From contig CM022671.1 of NCBI GenBank assembly GCA_012295275.1, forward strand, positions 23,732,822-23,796,821: a stretch of 64,000 nucleotides of DNA, read 5' to 3'. The position numbers and the translations under genes are program-made. Below are positions 26,200-64,000 of this stretch, one piece after another. This DNA comes from Chrysomallon squamiferum (lineage: Eukaryota; Mollusca; Gastropoda; Neomphalida; Peltospiridae). The notes under the pieces were generated by a model. It ran no database searches. It was not told where the DNA came from and worked only from the letters and a program-made list of their open reading frames with translations. Each line of letters opens with the position of its first letter. The first letter of the stretch is position 1.

Positions 26200-29100
26200 T
26201 TTCTCAGATTGCTAGTACTATGACTTGTCACACTAAATGATAGCTAGAACTCTATTAGTACTCTTCTTATTAAACATATCTGAAATATAAAAATTATTAT
26301 ATTATACAAGTATACCTGGAAAAACATTCAAAAATAGACAGCTAATTTATGTAAAACATTTTCATGTTGAAGGAATGGACAACCATACTAAATGAAAATA
26401 AGCTCTTAATTTTATAATTCCAATAAATAGAAATAAAATAAAATATATTTGAATTAAATATATTTTAACTATTGTATGCATGGGTTTTGTTTCTTTTTTT
26501 GGATGACAGGGGATTTGTAATATGAATTTTTTTTAAAACAAAACATATTTTTATGAATTATAACACATTTTTAAGATAGCTGTAAACAAGAGTCAAAACC
26601 ACAACAGCATGCAACAACAGGTAAGAGATAATTTAAAGATATTAATCTTTGATTAAAAACATCATCTAAAATGATAATCTATTTTCCATCATTATTATTC
26701 TGATAAATAATTAAATTAACTATTTGAATAAATTTATTAGGAGAAAGCAATTTCTCATAACACATTTTCCTTTAATGTAACTTGAATTGGCACATTACAA
26801 AACACACATACACACAAAATTAATGACAACGCATATATCAAAGAGAGTACTGATCCAATTATTTCTCAGTGAGGCAAAGGAAAAAAGATATCTATGTAAT
26901 AATGAAACCATTTTCATTATTCTACCTTGGTTCATTCACACCTGCCCTACCCCTAATAAATATCACAGCATTAGTTTACAAAACAGTGTAGTTACATAAG
27001 TGAATCAAAACAATAACAGTCAAATCTTAAAAGTATCTTAAATTCCACTTACTTATATCATTTCATGAAATAGTCCAAAAAAAGAGAAAAACTAACACTC
27101 TAAATAGACCATCTTTTCCATGGCAGACACCAAATAATGCATGCTGCTTAATCCCAGCCAACATGAAGCATTGGTACACAGCTATCGCTCCGATGAGAGA
27201 ATTCTCACCAAGCTATTCACTAAATTATGGATTTGTTCCCATAACCTTAGATTCATTATCCACGAACAGCAGTATGAAAGCTTGTTGCACTTTGCTTTTT
27301 CACAACAACCTTAAAATAAGATCGTATCTACTACTTTTGAACGGTTTAAATCATAAAGAGCCCAGGCACCTGGAACAGTTTTCAGAAACAATGAAATGGC
27401 TTTTGTACTCTTGAAGACAGCTTCTTTTCACTTGGGTGAATAACAAATCAATACATGTTGGTAAAATACTTTATACAAGTATACATATGATGAATGGGGA
27501 ACATTATTCAGTTTTATGGAAAAAGATCATGTAAATGATTTATTTAAAATAAAGACTACTAAACTGGATTACTGTTATAAATTAAAAACATATATAAATG
27601 TTAATAAAAATATTTAAAATATACATACAGATTTACTGAAACATTTATAGAGAAAAACAACCACTGTATCATATTATACAGGTTACCATGGAAACTATTG
27701 TCCCCCCCCTTTCTTTTTAAATAATTAGTGATCTAAGATATTTTACAATAAAAAAATATTTTTTATTTTTTATTGAGGTTAGAGTAACACATTTCAAGAG
27801 TTAACACAATATTTCTGTTGAAACAGGAAAGAACAGAAACTTTGATTTCAATTAACTTTATTGATTTACTGAAAAAAAGAGCTGTTTCAACAAAGGACCA
27901 ACCCTCTTTACTGAATCCTTTTGTTTAACAAAAACATCTGGCTGCCAAGCCAGGCAAGAACAGAGTTCTAGTCATAGGTGAAAGCAAGTCAGACTGAGAA
28001 ATAGATTATTTTACAAAATGCCTTAAATATTAAAATATTTAATAATTTCTTAATATTTCATATTATTGTTAACATTTTCAAATTAATACAATAATACAAT
28101 TAATAATGAATTATTTTTTTTTTTTTTCTAAATAATAATAATAATAATAAAAACTGTTTAAAAAAAAAAAAAAAAATACTTCATTTTTTTTTTTTTAAAA
28201 GCACATAAATAGTTAACTATTTTCCTGCTTTCTTTTAAAAAAATTAAATAAAAATAACAAGACACACAAAAATCTTCAGCACACTCAAAACACACACATA
28301 AATCAGTTTCAAATTGTCTTTCCTTTATTGATTTTAATACATACAAGCCATTTATTTTTTAAAGAATGAATTTTACACTAATTATTTATTTTTATTATTA
28401 TTATTACATATATTTTTTTAAATAAATAAATGCCATTATTTTAAGTTGACCTTCATGAGTTGGAAAGAACAGAAAAAATTATTTGTATCTTTGCTGATGA
28501 TACAAAAGGCCCAAATCATTTTATATATTTCCATGATCTACTTTTGTTTCTGGTAATCAATTTTTGCAACATATAAAAGATAACAAGAAAACAATATCAT
28601 GAGGATGTGTCAATATTTTTTTATTTAATCTTGACAACATTTCATATATAGAAATGATATCACAACAAAAGGGGAAATGTACAGGTTTCTACCTCCTTGT
28701 GATTTTTGTTAACTCATGACTAACTTGTCACGAGAAACAAAACAAGAAATTAGAAGTATACAATATATATTTAGGTCATTGTTATTATAGTTCTACATTA
28801 TTAAAACTAATTAACTGTGGTACTATTATTTCTTGTTGCATTGTTACCATAAACATTGTTTGCTATTACTGTATAACCAGCATCGAAACAGCTGCAAGAT
28901 CACTCACACATCTGCATTACAGGCATTCTGAAAATGTCAGGGTTTACTTCTTTAAGACATCACACATGTTGGTTTTACTTCATCTGATGTTGTATATATT
29001 CAGTTATGTATCTATATATTTATGCAATGTCATGCATTTTTCTTAAATAAAATTAGTAATAACATAATCAGAAAAATCTTTATTTTCTGTAAAATTAGTA

Positions 29101-29876
29101 ATTACAATTCAGAAAAATCTTTATTTTCTGTTGATTGCCAATATATTAACCATCAAATTCTTTCAGTAGAAGAACATGTTATTTTTTTTTTTCTTAAAAA
29201 ATCCATTGTTGCCAGAATATAATTATATTAAATTTGTTTGCCAGTAATTTACATTGTTTTTTAAGATAAAAATAAAATTAAAGTAAAAATATAAATAAAT
29301 ACAAAATTTATTAAAAAAAAAAAAAAAGAAGAAAACAAGTTATATTTAATAAGTAAATTTAATTTCTTTATATACAACATATAAACTTGTTTTGTTTGTC
29401 AATTCATTTCATTCTGAAACTGTGTTTCAAATAAAAGAAGGAATTTTAAATACAATAGTTAAATGGAGAAAAATGAAGCTATATTATTTTTAAAACATCA
29501 AGCAATGAATAGATGCTACAGATTCTTGTTTTCAAATTAAAAAATTATGCATGCTAATTAGAATTTAAATTCCATAATATTGGGATTTGTCATATTTTTC
29601 TTTTGGCGTTCACGTATTAATGTAATATAGAGACAATTCAATCCTGTTAATTAAATGTTTGGCTAGTACCAGTTAACGACGTTTAACTGAACCAGTTTCA
29701 ACTGATGAAAAATACCTATCGACCATGCCTCTGTCCACAGCCTTATCTGTATTATGTTGATTGAAACGTAAATGTACAAACCATTATAACTGATATTAAA
29801 TAAAAAAAACTATATTTATGCTAGATGCTGAAATTCTAGTCTGACAAAAATATAGGTATTTTTTTTTTTTTTCTTT

Positions 29877-29909
<33 letters not shown>

Positions 29910-30040
29910 GAAATTGAAAGTTTCAATTCGTTCATGTAATGACTAAATTAGGAAATAATGCCAAGACACAGTTAAATATGCTTATTATTACAAAACGATG
30001 CAAAATTTCATTTAACTTTGTTAATTAAACAAGTAAAATT
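26200..30040 (-). other. upstream intron or flank of isoform A; no gene seen
   Basis: AT-rich sequence with poly-A/T runs (for example 28110-28195 and 29860-29906). The open frames are short and unlike any family I know. It probably separates a 5' non-coding exon near 30 kb from the coding exon at 26142-26199. Confidence 0.5.
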
Positions 30041-30049
30041 ACTCGAATA

Positions 30050-30500
30050 ACGGTTACGTCAACGTGGCAATATTCTTTCGCGCCATTTTTGCGAATATAG
30101 CAAAGGTAAATTATTGGAGCAACAAGTCTAGTGAAGACTGCTTTACCAAAATCAGTGAAACAATAATTTTTTTAAATTTACAAAAGGTAGGGAAACAAAA
30201 CTTTGCACATGACAATTAAAAAAACCGACAGTTGTAATATTTAATTTAAAACGCATTCGAACTTGACCAGTTTACCGAACAGATTTATTTAATAAAAATT
30301 ATGTTAACATCATGTTTTATGCTAATTTTAAACACAAACTTAAAAATAAAGGTTTGAATAATACCAATACATGAAAAGTTGTTGTTTTTTTAAATTATAA
30401 ATGTAATACCTTTTACCGTCGTCTGCTAGTGCGGTGAATCGTACAGAGCATGCGCTAGCGGAAGAGCACTTGTTTGGTGTGTAAAAAAAAAAAAAAAAAA
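30050..30500 (-). promoter_or_regulatory. candidate promoter / 5' exon region of the SEPT4/5-like septin
   Basis: This short CpG-containing stretch stands out from its AT-rich surroundings. It holds TTACGTCA (30054-30061, CRE-like), TTTCGCGCC (30076-30084, E2F-like), AAAATGGCG on the minus strand (30081-30089, YY1-like) and GCATGCGC (30448-30455, NRF1-like) beside GCGGAAG (ETS-like). A possible minus-strand donor, GACGACG|GTAAAA, lies near 30415-30422. The motifs are real strings; their function is inferred. Confidence 0.42.
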
Positions 30501-30639
30501 AAAACTGTTTTAAGGAGGTGAATTATTTTTTAAAATTTTATTAAAGAACTTAATATGCATTTAATTATCATTAATATTTTAAAGTACAATTTCTGTTAAA
30601 ATATTTTGTTATCGTAATTCAAAACATAATAATAATAAT

Positions 30640-31510
30640 AATAGAATATGGAATGACATCCAGGGGATAAGCAGCAAAAACAGATTCCAACAAAACTGCA
30701 AAACCTAGCCTCAAGAATAATGGGGTTATAAAGTCTTCACCCAAACAAGCTCTATTCTCAAGCTCACTGAAGACAGGCAAGTCCAAACTCTCATACAAGC
30801 ATCAGAGTTCAGAAGTATGGTGAAGCACCCAGTAAACGAGAATGTCAAACAAACAGTTGAATTCCGGCATGGAAGAGATACAACTTTCCAGGAGTCTATA
30901 GGAGTCTATACCAGAAATTCTGAAAAATAAGACACAGATAGATTTGAAATAACTACCATCAAAATTGGTGGACACATATTTATTCTGACGGAAGAACCTA
31001 AAATGGAGGTGGAGGGATTCAAATAAACCCAGTGATGGGGAAAAGCTTCAAATGTCTATTTCAACTCCTCCACTTAAAAGGGTGAAATGGATGCCATAGA
31101 AATTTAGCATTGAAGTTGATTAAAAACATCAAGAAAGGTGGTTATCTTTTCACCTCCAGGATCAGAAAGACCTCAAAAGGAAAAACATGAATGACCTTGC
31201 AAGTAATAAATTTTCACTGAGCTGTGCCACTGAACAAACAACATTACAGTGGATACCATCGCTACATAATATTTCAGGAAAGGAGGCAGTACATACACTA
31301 GGGAAAGAAGAGTAAAAGGATAAAGAAGAGATGCAGACAAGAATAAAACATACAAGTGAAAATGAAATTCAGAGTAAGACTTTGAAAATGTCCCTATGTA
31401 ACATTTTCTGCAACATTGCATCATTGACCAGAAACAGAGGAAAACAGTCTTGCCTTCAGACAAAACCCTGAAGGAGAAATTTTATAAAGAACATTCAGTG
31501 AATAGCAGCA
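30640..31510 (+). mobile_element. decayed non-LTR retrotransposon (3' part of RT/RNase H ORF)
   Basis: At 31241-31312 the plus strand reads TLQWIPSLHNISGKEAV and then HTLGKEE before a stop. This aligns with the RNase H segment LQWIPxHxxxxGNExADxLAKEG of jockey/I-type elements. About 550 bases upstream (from 30696) a frame reads LQNLASRIMG, stop, SLHPNKL, which resembles the post-RT segment (QASRLITGxxKSTP) found before RNase H. Frameshifts and stops throughout show it is inactive. Base composition is less AT-rich than its surroundings. It sits between the two septin genes. Confidence 0.65.
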
Positions 31511-32018
31511 TGTGTTCCAGGTACTGGGAACTCTTTATATTTTTATGTGATTCTTGAATTTGTAAGTTAAAATGGATTTTTAACATTATTATTCCCAGTA
31601 TTATGAATGTCTAGCAATTCCCATTTCATTTTATAATCCAAATATAATTTTTAAAACAATAAATGAATAATTATTTTTTATTTACTTTATTTATATTTGA
31701 TTGGTGGACATCAAGTAAAAACTTTGTTATAGTAGTATGATTAGTGATTATTATTATTGTATTTCTTTTTATTGAACTTTTTTTAATATTTTTTTTTTTG
31801 ATCTTTTCTATTTTTTTATTTCTTATTTATAAACAAAATACTTAAAGCAAATAGTTGGTGCATGTCCAAGCTGGTTATTGTAATATCTGTTATTACTTAT
31901 TTACTACTTTAAAAAAAAAAAAAAGTTTAATGGGATGGGAATGCATACTGTCAAATCATATATATATAACCATATTAAAATTAATTGGAAATAAAACAAA
32001 ACATTTATAGCAAATAGT
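31511..32018. other. intergenic AT-rich sequence
   Basis: No coding signal. It separates the retrotransposon remnant from the presumed 3' end of the SEPT2-like septin. Confidence 0.5.
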
Positions 32019-32024
32019 TTTATT
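32019..32024 (-). other. possible distal polyadenylation signal of the SEPT2-like septin
   Basis: AATAAA on the minus strand, about 4 kb past the stop codon. There is no clear GT-rich element after it, and the same hexamer occurs nearer to the stop, so this is only a candidate. Confidence 0.25.
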
Positions 32025-32443
32025 TCACAATACAAAAAAAAAGTCAGTAAAAGCACATTAATACAAAATGTATTCAACGAATGTTGAAAGAAATAAGCAC
32101 AAGGAATACATCAATGAAGTTTATAATTTAATAATATATCTTTCGTTTGACATTTCTGATGCTTTACAAAGTAGATTGCTGACACTGTTTGAACACTATG
32201 ATGATAACCACAGAATATAGAAATATATTTACAATGTAATTACAATACTGAATACATTCATGATACACTGATTATTATTATTATTATTAAGGTATAAATT
32301 TAATTTTTAAATACAAAAAATGTGATGTATTATAACCATAGGAAAAATCTGCCACCATGCCACTGAAAAATTAATTTCTGTGGTTTTAATTCATCATTAT
32401 GTAATATTTTAAGTGAAAGATGAAAAACTGTTTTTGTCACTTC

Positions 32444-32474
<31 letters not shown>

Positions 32475-33720
32475 CGGTAATTCAGTTTTAAATTCAGTTT
32501 TAAATTATGATATAAAAAAAAGAATGTAAATGAAGTCAAAAATTGTCATAGGTGTTACAAATTATTTTCAAGCTTGTGTAAATTTATACAAAATGTGAAA
32601 TAATGTGGCAGATATAATAAAACATTAATTACAAAGAGAATAAATTATATTAAAATGTTTTACCATAATCAGAAAAATACTAGCAAACTTTTGGTATGTA
32701 GTGATTCATTAATGTTTTTCTTTTAAAACACAATAGCAAAGAAAATGTTATAGTAATACAATTAGTGTTGATCAGGAGTGATGAATGGTTATGGCATTAT
32801 AAATAGGTTTGACTGTAGTGCGGTGGTTTGCAGTTTGATATGCTGACATAATTCAAAGTAGAATTTTTTAAGCCTTAATCTGCTTGTGATTTTATTATGT
32901 ATTCTGTTTTTCTTGTTAGTATACCTTCTTTAAATCTGCCAACTTTATCTTCAGTCAGTGTCTGATGAACTAGTGTAAAAGCAAAACATTTATTAAATAT
33001 AACTGCATTAGTATTGTTGTTCATAACATGTGTTTTTGGAATCAGCTTTAGAGCTTTTACTGATATTATCAATGTTTAATACCAGTGAAATCTAAAAATT
33101 ATGAAAGATTTTTTTAATAAATTGGTTACAAACCAAAAAAATTATAAGTATCATTACTTGTTGAAATGATAAAAGAATAATTAAAATAACTTCAGATTTA
33201 TATTTTTATTATTTTACTTCAAGTATGAGAACGATTCAATTAAAAGTTATGCTCAGCATAACATTGTGGTTTTCATACTGATCTTAACTGTTCAAAAGTT
33301 GAACATTTCTGCTATTGGAAATAATTATTCTGTTAATGTGAATTTTGAAAACAAATATTTTTCATTTAGACAACACAACATCAAACCATAGCAAAAATAA
33401 CGTCAGAAAATTAACTAAGTCTCTTGGAAGATACACATACAACCATTATGTAAACTTAAAAAAAAAAAAAGAAGCGATTTCATCATCATCATCAAGGCAT
33501 TAAGAATCATCATGTCTGTCCATAAAAAGCACATGCATGATATGTGACATGGTGATAATAAAAAAACACACAGTTTGTCAGAATAAATTTCTCAAAGTTA
33601 AAAATGTTCTATAAAAATGTGTGGACAAAATTCTATTCAGTGAATACAACAAATATTGCAGCATCGTGACCAAAGCAGTAAGCAAATCTAAAATAACAAC
33701 AGTTATAAAAAATAAGATAC

Positions 33721-33785
33721 AATATATATATACATACATACATACATATATATGTATATGTATGTATGTACATATGTAGGTATAT
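33721..33785. repeat. inverted TACA/TGTA simple repeat
   Basis: Four TACA-type units are followed by TATATA and then TGTA-type units, giving an almost perfect 20-base inverted repeat centred near 33750. It could fold into a hairpin. Confidence 0.85.
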
Positions 33786-34499
33786 ATTTCTTTTTCACAC
33801 TTATTTTAGGGTACATTTTTATTTTTAAAAAAAATATGTTTTTTTGGGGGTTTTTTTGGACACTTTAACCTAAATTGCACTATTATTAAATGGAAAAAAA
33901 ACCCATAGATATTTAAAAATAATTTTAAGCAATCTTTTTACAAAAACTTTTAAATTGCACTAATTGAAAAGCATCTATATTTAGTAAAATGAAAATAATT
34001 TTCATCTGTTTTGACATTTTAAACTTAACAAATTCTGACTAGGTTTTGATTTAACCCTAATCTAGATTTATACTTTTAACTTCAAAGATTTTCAGTTAAC
34101 TGGAAAAACATTTATATGTAACAGAAAAGTATTTCCTTTGTACAGTGCTAAATTTCATTTAAAAAAGAATAATAAAAAGAGTTTATGTTTCTAATATAGT
34201 AAGCACAAATCAAACTCGTATTTCTGTGAAATAATGTCATTTCACATTGGTCCATCATATTCATTATTCATGACATTGAAATGTAAACAGATATAACAGA
34301 CGATTTATGTTTTCACTTGTAACAGAAGATAAAACAAACAATAATTAATGTTTTAAATAGATGCATTGTGAGATGTAAAATGTTTTTGAAAGCATCAGAT
34401 GTAATTCTATGCTTTTTACTGTGAAAAACAAATTGCTCTGTCCTCTTTTTAATAAGAAATTAGCACCTTCAAAAAAGAAGACAGAAAGAAAAGATATCA

Positions 34500-34930
34500 A
34501 CATAACAAAATTTAGTTGAATATTGTTAGATCCTACGTTAATTTCTACAACATAAAATAGCTTTGTTGTAAGTTCATATATCTGATATTAATTTCTACAA
34601 CATAAAATATCTCAGTTGTACATTCACATATCTGATATTAAATTCTACAACATAAAATATTTTAGTTGTACAGACACATCTGACATTAATTTCTTCAACA
34701 TAAAACATCTTAGTTGTATGTTCATAGATTTGATATTAATTTTTAGAACACAAAAACTGGAGTTGAATATTGGTCGATCTTGTATTAAATTCTACAGCAT
34801 AAAAAATTAGATCTGATATCAAATCTACAATATAAAATATTAGTTGTACATTCACATATCTGACATTAATTTCTACAACATAAAATATCTTAGTTGCACA
34901 TTCACTGGATCTGAAATCAAATTTACAGAT
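34500..34930. repeat. minisatellite with a unit of about 50-60 bases, 7-8 copies
   Basis: The block TCTGATATTAATTTCTACAA followed by CATAAAATATCTTAGTTGTACATTCACATA recurs with small changes near 34530, 34583, 34632, 34680, 34730, 34780, 34812 and 34860. The first copies are about 50-60 bases apart. Copies differ by substitutions and small deletions, so it is an old array. Confidence 0.85.
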
Positions 34931-35990
34931 CTTGATTCACAACGACATTTGTTCCAGATTTAATCCATAAACACTACAACAAAATTACACTTGATGTACC
35001 AACACAAGACCACAGATGTTTCATATGAGATTTAAAAAATATTATTTAGGCAAGTTTTGATGCTGAATGTTGCGTTCAATGTGGTCCGAAAAACTGCATA
35101 TCTTTATGACTAGTGACAGTGAAAAACAGCATGCTTGTGTTATGTATATTGTTTTTTTTTTTGGGGGGGGATTCTTTTTTTTTTTTTTTCTTTTGAAGAT
35201 GGTTAAGAAGACAGTTTTGGCTAGGAGATGGTCTCTTTCATCTCCAATTGGAAATCCACAAAAATGATGTGCACAAAGTAGAAAACCTGGAAAAAAATAA
35301 AATATATAAATAAATAGATTAAATACAGTTATACCTTTTTCAAGTTAAAAAAAGTAATAAATAAATATTATAGATAGATAGATAAATAAATTTTAAAAAA
35401 TAAGCAATAAAAATGTGATCTTAACTTCCTTTTCAGAAAAGAAAATGATAAAATTGAATTTAAAAACAAAATGTAAATCATAATTATCAATTTAAATCAT
35501 TTGATCAACAATTTTTTAAAGTCACTAACATTGATATCGGATACAATAATAAGCTGAAGCAAAAAAAGGCAGTCTAATGAAATATTATCTCACCTCAAAA
35601 ACAATATTAAATAGACAATTAATGTAGCATGATGCTCAAAGATTAACACGTAATTTTAGTCAAAATACCAAATAACAGAATAGGAAAAAACAAAAACAGA
35701 CAACTTTAACTAAACTATAAGCAGAAATGGAAATAAATTTAAGTTTGATTTGTCAAGGACAGCCCTCAGACATAACAAATTATATTAGAATGGATGACTA
35801 GAAATTTAATAAAACATATAATTTGATTCCAGAATGGTAAAAAAAAATTTTATTTTTATTTTTTATTATTTAAAATATAATATTTGAATTTTTTAAAATC
35901 ATTAAAACTAAGGTATCATATATTAACTTGTACTTTTAAGAAATATTTCACACAGTGACAATAAAAAAAATGCGAAACACTCACTGTGAG

Positions 35991-61636
<25,646 letters not shown>

Positions 61637-62400
61637 CTTTGAAAGCGTTTAACAGCAGCAGTCTCGCAGAAAATATATTTCCCTTTCTTCTTCTACAAGC
61701 ACGCCCCCTAAGAAAACTGATTCACAATTTCCTGCTTTGAAACACAAAAACGTCAATGGCTAATTTTGATTGCTGGATAGACAGAGAGAGAGAGAGAAAA
61801 TGATTTTAAAGAACACAAAGGTCACTTAATATTCAGTCCCCCAAACACACATCCATTCAAATAACGGTGAACGAATACTGACGTCTGCTTGTGAAACACT
61901 TTGCGTCTGCTCACGACATTAGCAGCAGCAGCAGACGTACAAAGCCAGGACTGACAAGAAAGATGGGAGTTCTGTGCTGTGCCAGGCTGAAGGCTATCAT
62001 TTATCACCTCTCCAGCTCCTACTGCTTACACTGTAATACTGCAACAAACACGGCGAGCAGTCTGATGATGCTCTCTCACACACACACACACCAGTGAGAA
62101 CACAGATAGCTTTCAGAGATGGGAGAAAACAGGAATTCACACAATACTATTTTTCACAGGTTAAAATATTCCTCCCTCCACAGTGGATTACAAAAATAGC
62201 TCTGGCTGGATAATGGATTAGTAGCAACAACTCAATAAGAGACTGCTAGTCTTTGTTTCCATTAGCCACAAAAACTCCTGTCATCTGCGTGGTGGTGGTG
62301 GTGGTAGTGGTAGTGTCAACGGCTCCCGACTTCTTTGTCAGAGCACCGATCGAATGATCACACACACACACACACACACAGAGAGGTTAATAAAGAAATC
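61637..62400 (-). promoter_or_regulatory. candidate promoter / 5' UTR region of the SEPT2-like septin
   Basis: Directly upstream of the first coding exon, base composition becomes clearly richer in G+C. It holds a GC box (GGGGGCGTG on the minus strand, 61699-61708), a CAG run (61921-61935) and scattered CpGs up to about 62350. A possible minus-strand 5' splice donor (ACTG|GTAAGTA) lies near 62553-62560, so a non-coding exon may lie further up. The transcription start cannot be placed. Confidence 0.42.
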
Positions 62401-63640
62401 TATATTTGAAGAGAAAGCCCAGTTGTGAAGTTAGTCTGTGCCAAGCACAGATGTCCCTGCTGTCATAATGTAACCTGCGTACAAGTTGAAAGCAGATTAA
62501 TTATTTCACACTCATTTGGACAGCAGTAATGCAGAAGAAATTTGTGAAATTACTTACCAGTATTTTAATCTCTAGAGGATTAGAAAATAATCAGCTGTAA
62601 CAAAATAGACTTTCACAATGTCACCTTGAATGTGAAGTGATATTTTTAAATTAGTAAAGAAATAATTTTTTTTTTTTTTTAGCTGTTTGTAATATTTACT
62701 GCAGTAATGTAAATAAAGATTTTTATAAGATAATAAAACATAATTAGAATTTGTACTGTTTAATGTTAAATTCATTTTTTTTGTTTTTCAGTATTGTTAA
62801 ATCCAGTTAATGATTTAGAGAATATATTTTCACTATTTTTTATTTTTATTCTTTCTTCAATACATCTATATTTTCATTCTTTTCTCTTATTTTTCTTTCT
62901 ACTTTTTAATTAAAAGAAAACCCCAAAATCCTCTAAAAGCATTTGGATTTGTGTTAACAAAACAAAACTGATTAATGAATAAAAATTAATTAATTAATGA
63001 ATAAATAAATTTTGAGACAACAGACTGTATTTTGTTGGTTTTTTTTATTTTTTATTTTTTTTTTTTTATTTTTTTTTTTTTTTAACATTTTAAAGCTGAG
63101 GTAACAAACACCAGGTCTAGATGTGCTGGCAGTCATCAAATTAATCCATTAAATGACAACACTGGGTTCATCTCATTTTGTCTGTTAATAACTTTAATGA
63201 TGCTCTTTCTACTCTTACTGAAATAATATCCAGTGCTACACGTTTCTTAGTGTTTCAACAGACTGAGTCTCCAGGTTGTTTTTTTTAATTTGTATAATAT
63301 ATTACAACAATTATACCACTGTTTGTAATTTATAGTTTAGAAAACCATTTTGGACTCAAGTGTAAATTGTGTCCTATATATATGACAGGCAAAGAGTGTA
63401 ATTATTTATTGTGAGTTTTTTTTAATGTATATAAATCAAGAAACAACAATAAATAAAAGAGAAAGAGAAAAAACAATAATATTCAAATACTTCCTGAATA
63501 GATGTGATAAAAGCCTTAATAAAAATATATTAATAACATGCAAGAAAGGCAAATTGTTGACCTAACTGATAACAACACTATAACTAAAAATGACCTGAAT
63601 CTTTGTTTATTATGAATGAAGCAAGTTTGTCCCAAATGTA

Positions 63641-63680
<40 letters not shown>

Positions 63681-64000
63681 AGCCCTCACATTACTAGACC
63701 ACATAAACTAACAGATAGTACAGCAAGCTCTAACAATTTACATAACAATACTGATCAACCTTCTTTCTACCCACACATCTGTGTATAATTCATATAAAAA
63801 CATGATACATCACCAGTGTGTTGATGTAGTGAATAAAACACAGGTATGTTAGTGAATTATAGAGCTGCATATACAAACAGTATGTTCATAAACAATACAA
63901 ATGAACACATAAGAAATGTTTGTACAAGAAGTAAGCATACACATGTATATATATATATATAAACAGTACAAATATGGATAGAATAATTACTATACAGATG
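62400..64000. other. upstream flank, no gene seen
   Basis: AT-rich DNA with T-runs (63040-63083) and a TA run (63646-63676). No exon, tRNA or recognised element. Confidence 0.6.
63646..63676. repeat. (TA)n microsatellite
   Basis: About 15 TA units. Confidence 0.95.

Larger units (their letters stand above)
32025..35990 (-). other. 3' flank, possibly a long 3' UTR, of the SEPT2-like septin
   Basis: No exon signals. It contains a minisatellite (34500-34930), a TACA/TGTA palindrome (33731-33770), a poly-A run near 32443-32471 and a CAT run near 33480. How much is transcribed cannot be told from sequence alone. Confidence 0.45.

Overview
This window looks like animal nuclear DNA from an AT-rich, intron-rich genome. 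By eye about three quarters of the bases are A or T. All recognisable genes are split by GT-AG introns, and simple repeats, mainly (GA)n, (CT)n, (AAT)n and (AAAT)n, occur throughout. The gene families, a decayed non-LTR retrotransposon with an RNase H segment, and the intron sizes fit an invertebrate. A mollusc or other lophotrochozoan is my best guess, but the sequence does not prove it. I see no bacterial genes, CRISPR array or viral genome.

Layout. (1) 879-3601, plus strand: the last five coding exons of a flavin-containing monooxygenase (FMO); its FAD-binding N-terminal exons lie outside the window. (2) 3602-9830: intergenic, made of microsatellites and old degenerate repeats, with no credible gene. 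(3) About 9830-30480, minus strand: a complete septin of the SEPT2 group, closest by motif to SEPT4/SEPT5. It has 11 shared coding exons and two alternative N-terminal choices, one starting at 22665 and one at 26199. A Tc1/mariner-type (DDE_3-like) relic lies in its first intron, and promoter-like motifs lie at 30050-30500. (4) 30640-31510, plus strand: a dead non-LTR retrotransposon fragment. (5) About 32000-61640, minus strand: a second complete septin, closest to SEPT2. It has 10 shared exons, a short first coding exon at 61604-61636 and a possible alternative first exon at 52984-53040. A long 3' flank with a minisatellite follows its stop codon. (6) 61637-64000: upstream flank of that gene, with a GC box and relatively GC-rich sequence.

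How the genes relate. The two septins are head-to-tail neighbours. Matching exons have the same length across the whole GTPase core (87, 124, 135, 118 and 102 bases) and in one coiled-coil exon (79 bases), so they are almost certainly products of a duplication. Septins of this group assemble with SEPT6- and SEPT7-type partners into membrane-associated GTP-binding filaments, so two adjacent genes could supply alternative subunits for the same filament position (inference). The FMO is an unrelated xenobiotic/metabolite oxygenase that converges tail-to-tail on the first septin.

I found no previously undescribed system. The points most worth checking are: complementary CT and GA tracts on either side of one FMO exon; paired alternative N-termini in both septins, all joining in the same phase; an Asn replacing the usual Gly after the DTPG motif in the SEPT4/5-like protein; and several undescribed-looking repeat families. 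All exon calls are read by eye from reading frame, splice sites and family motifs, without transcript data.
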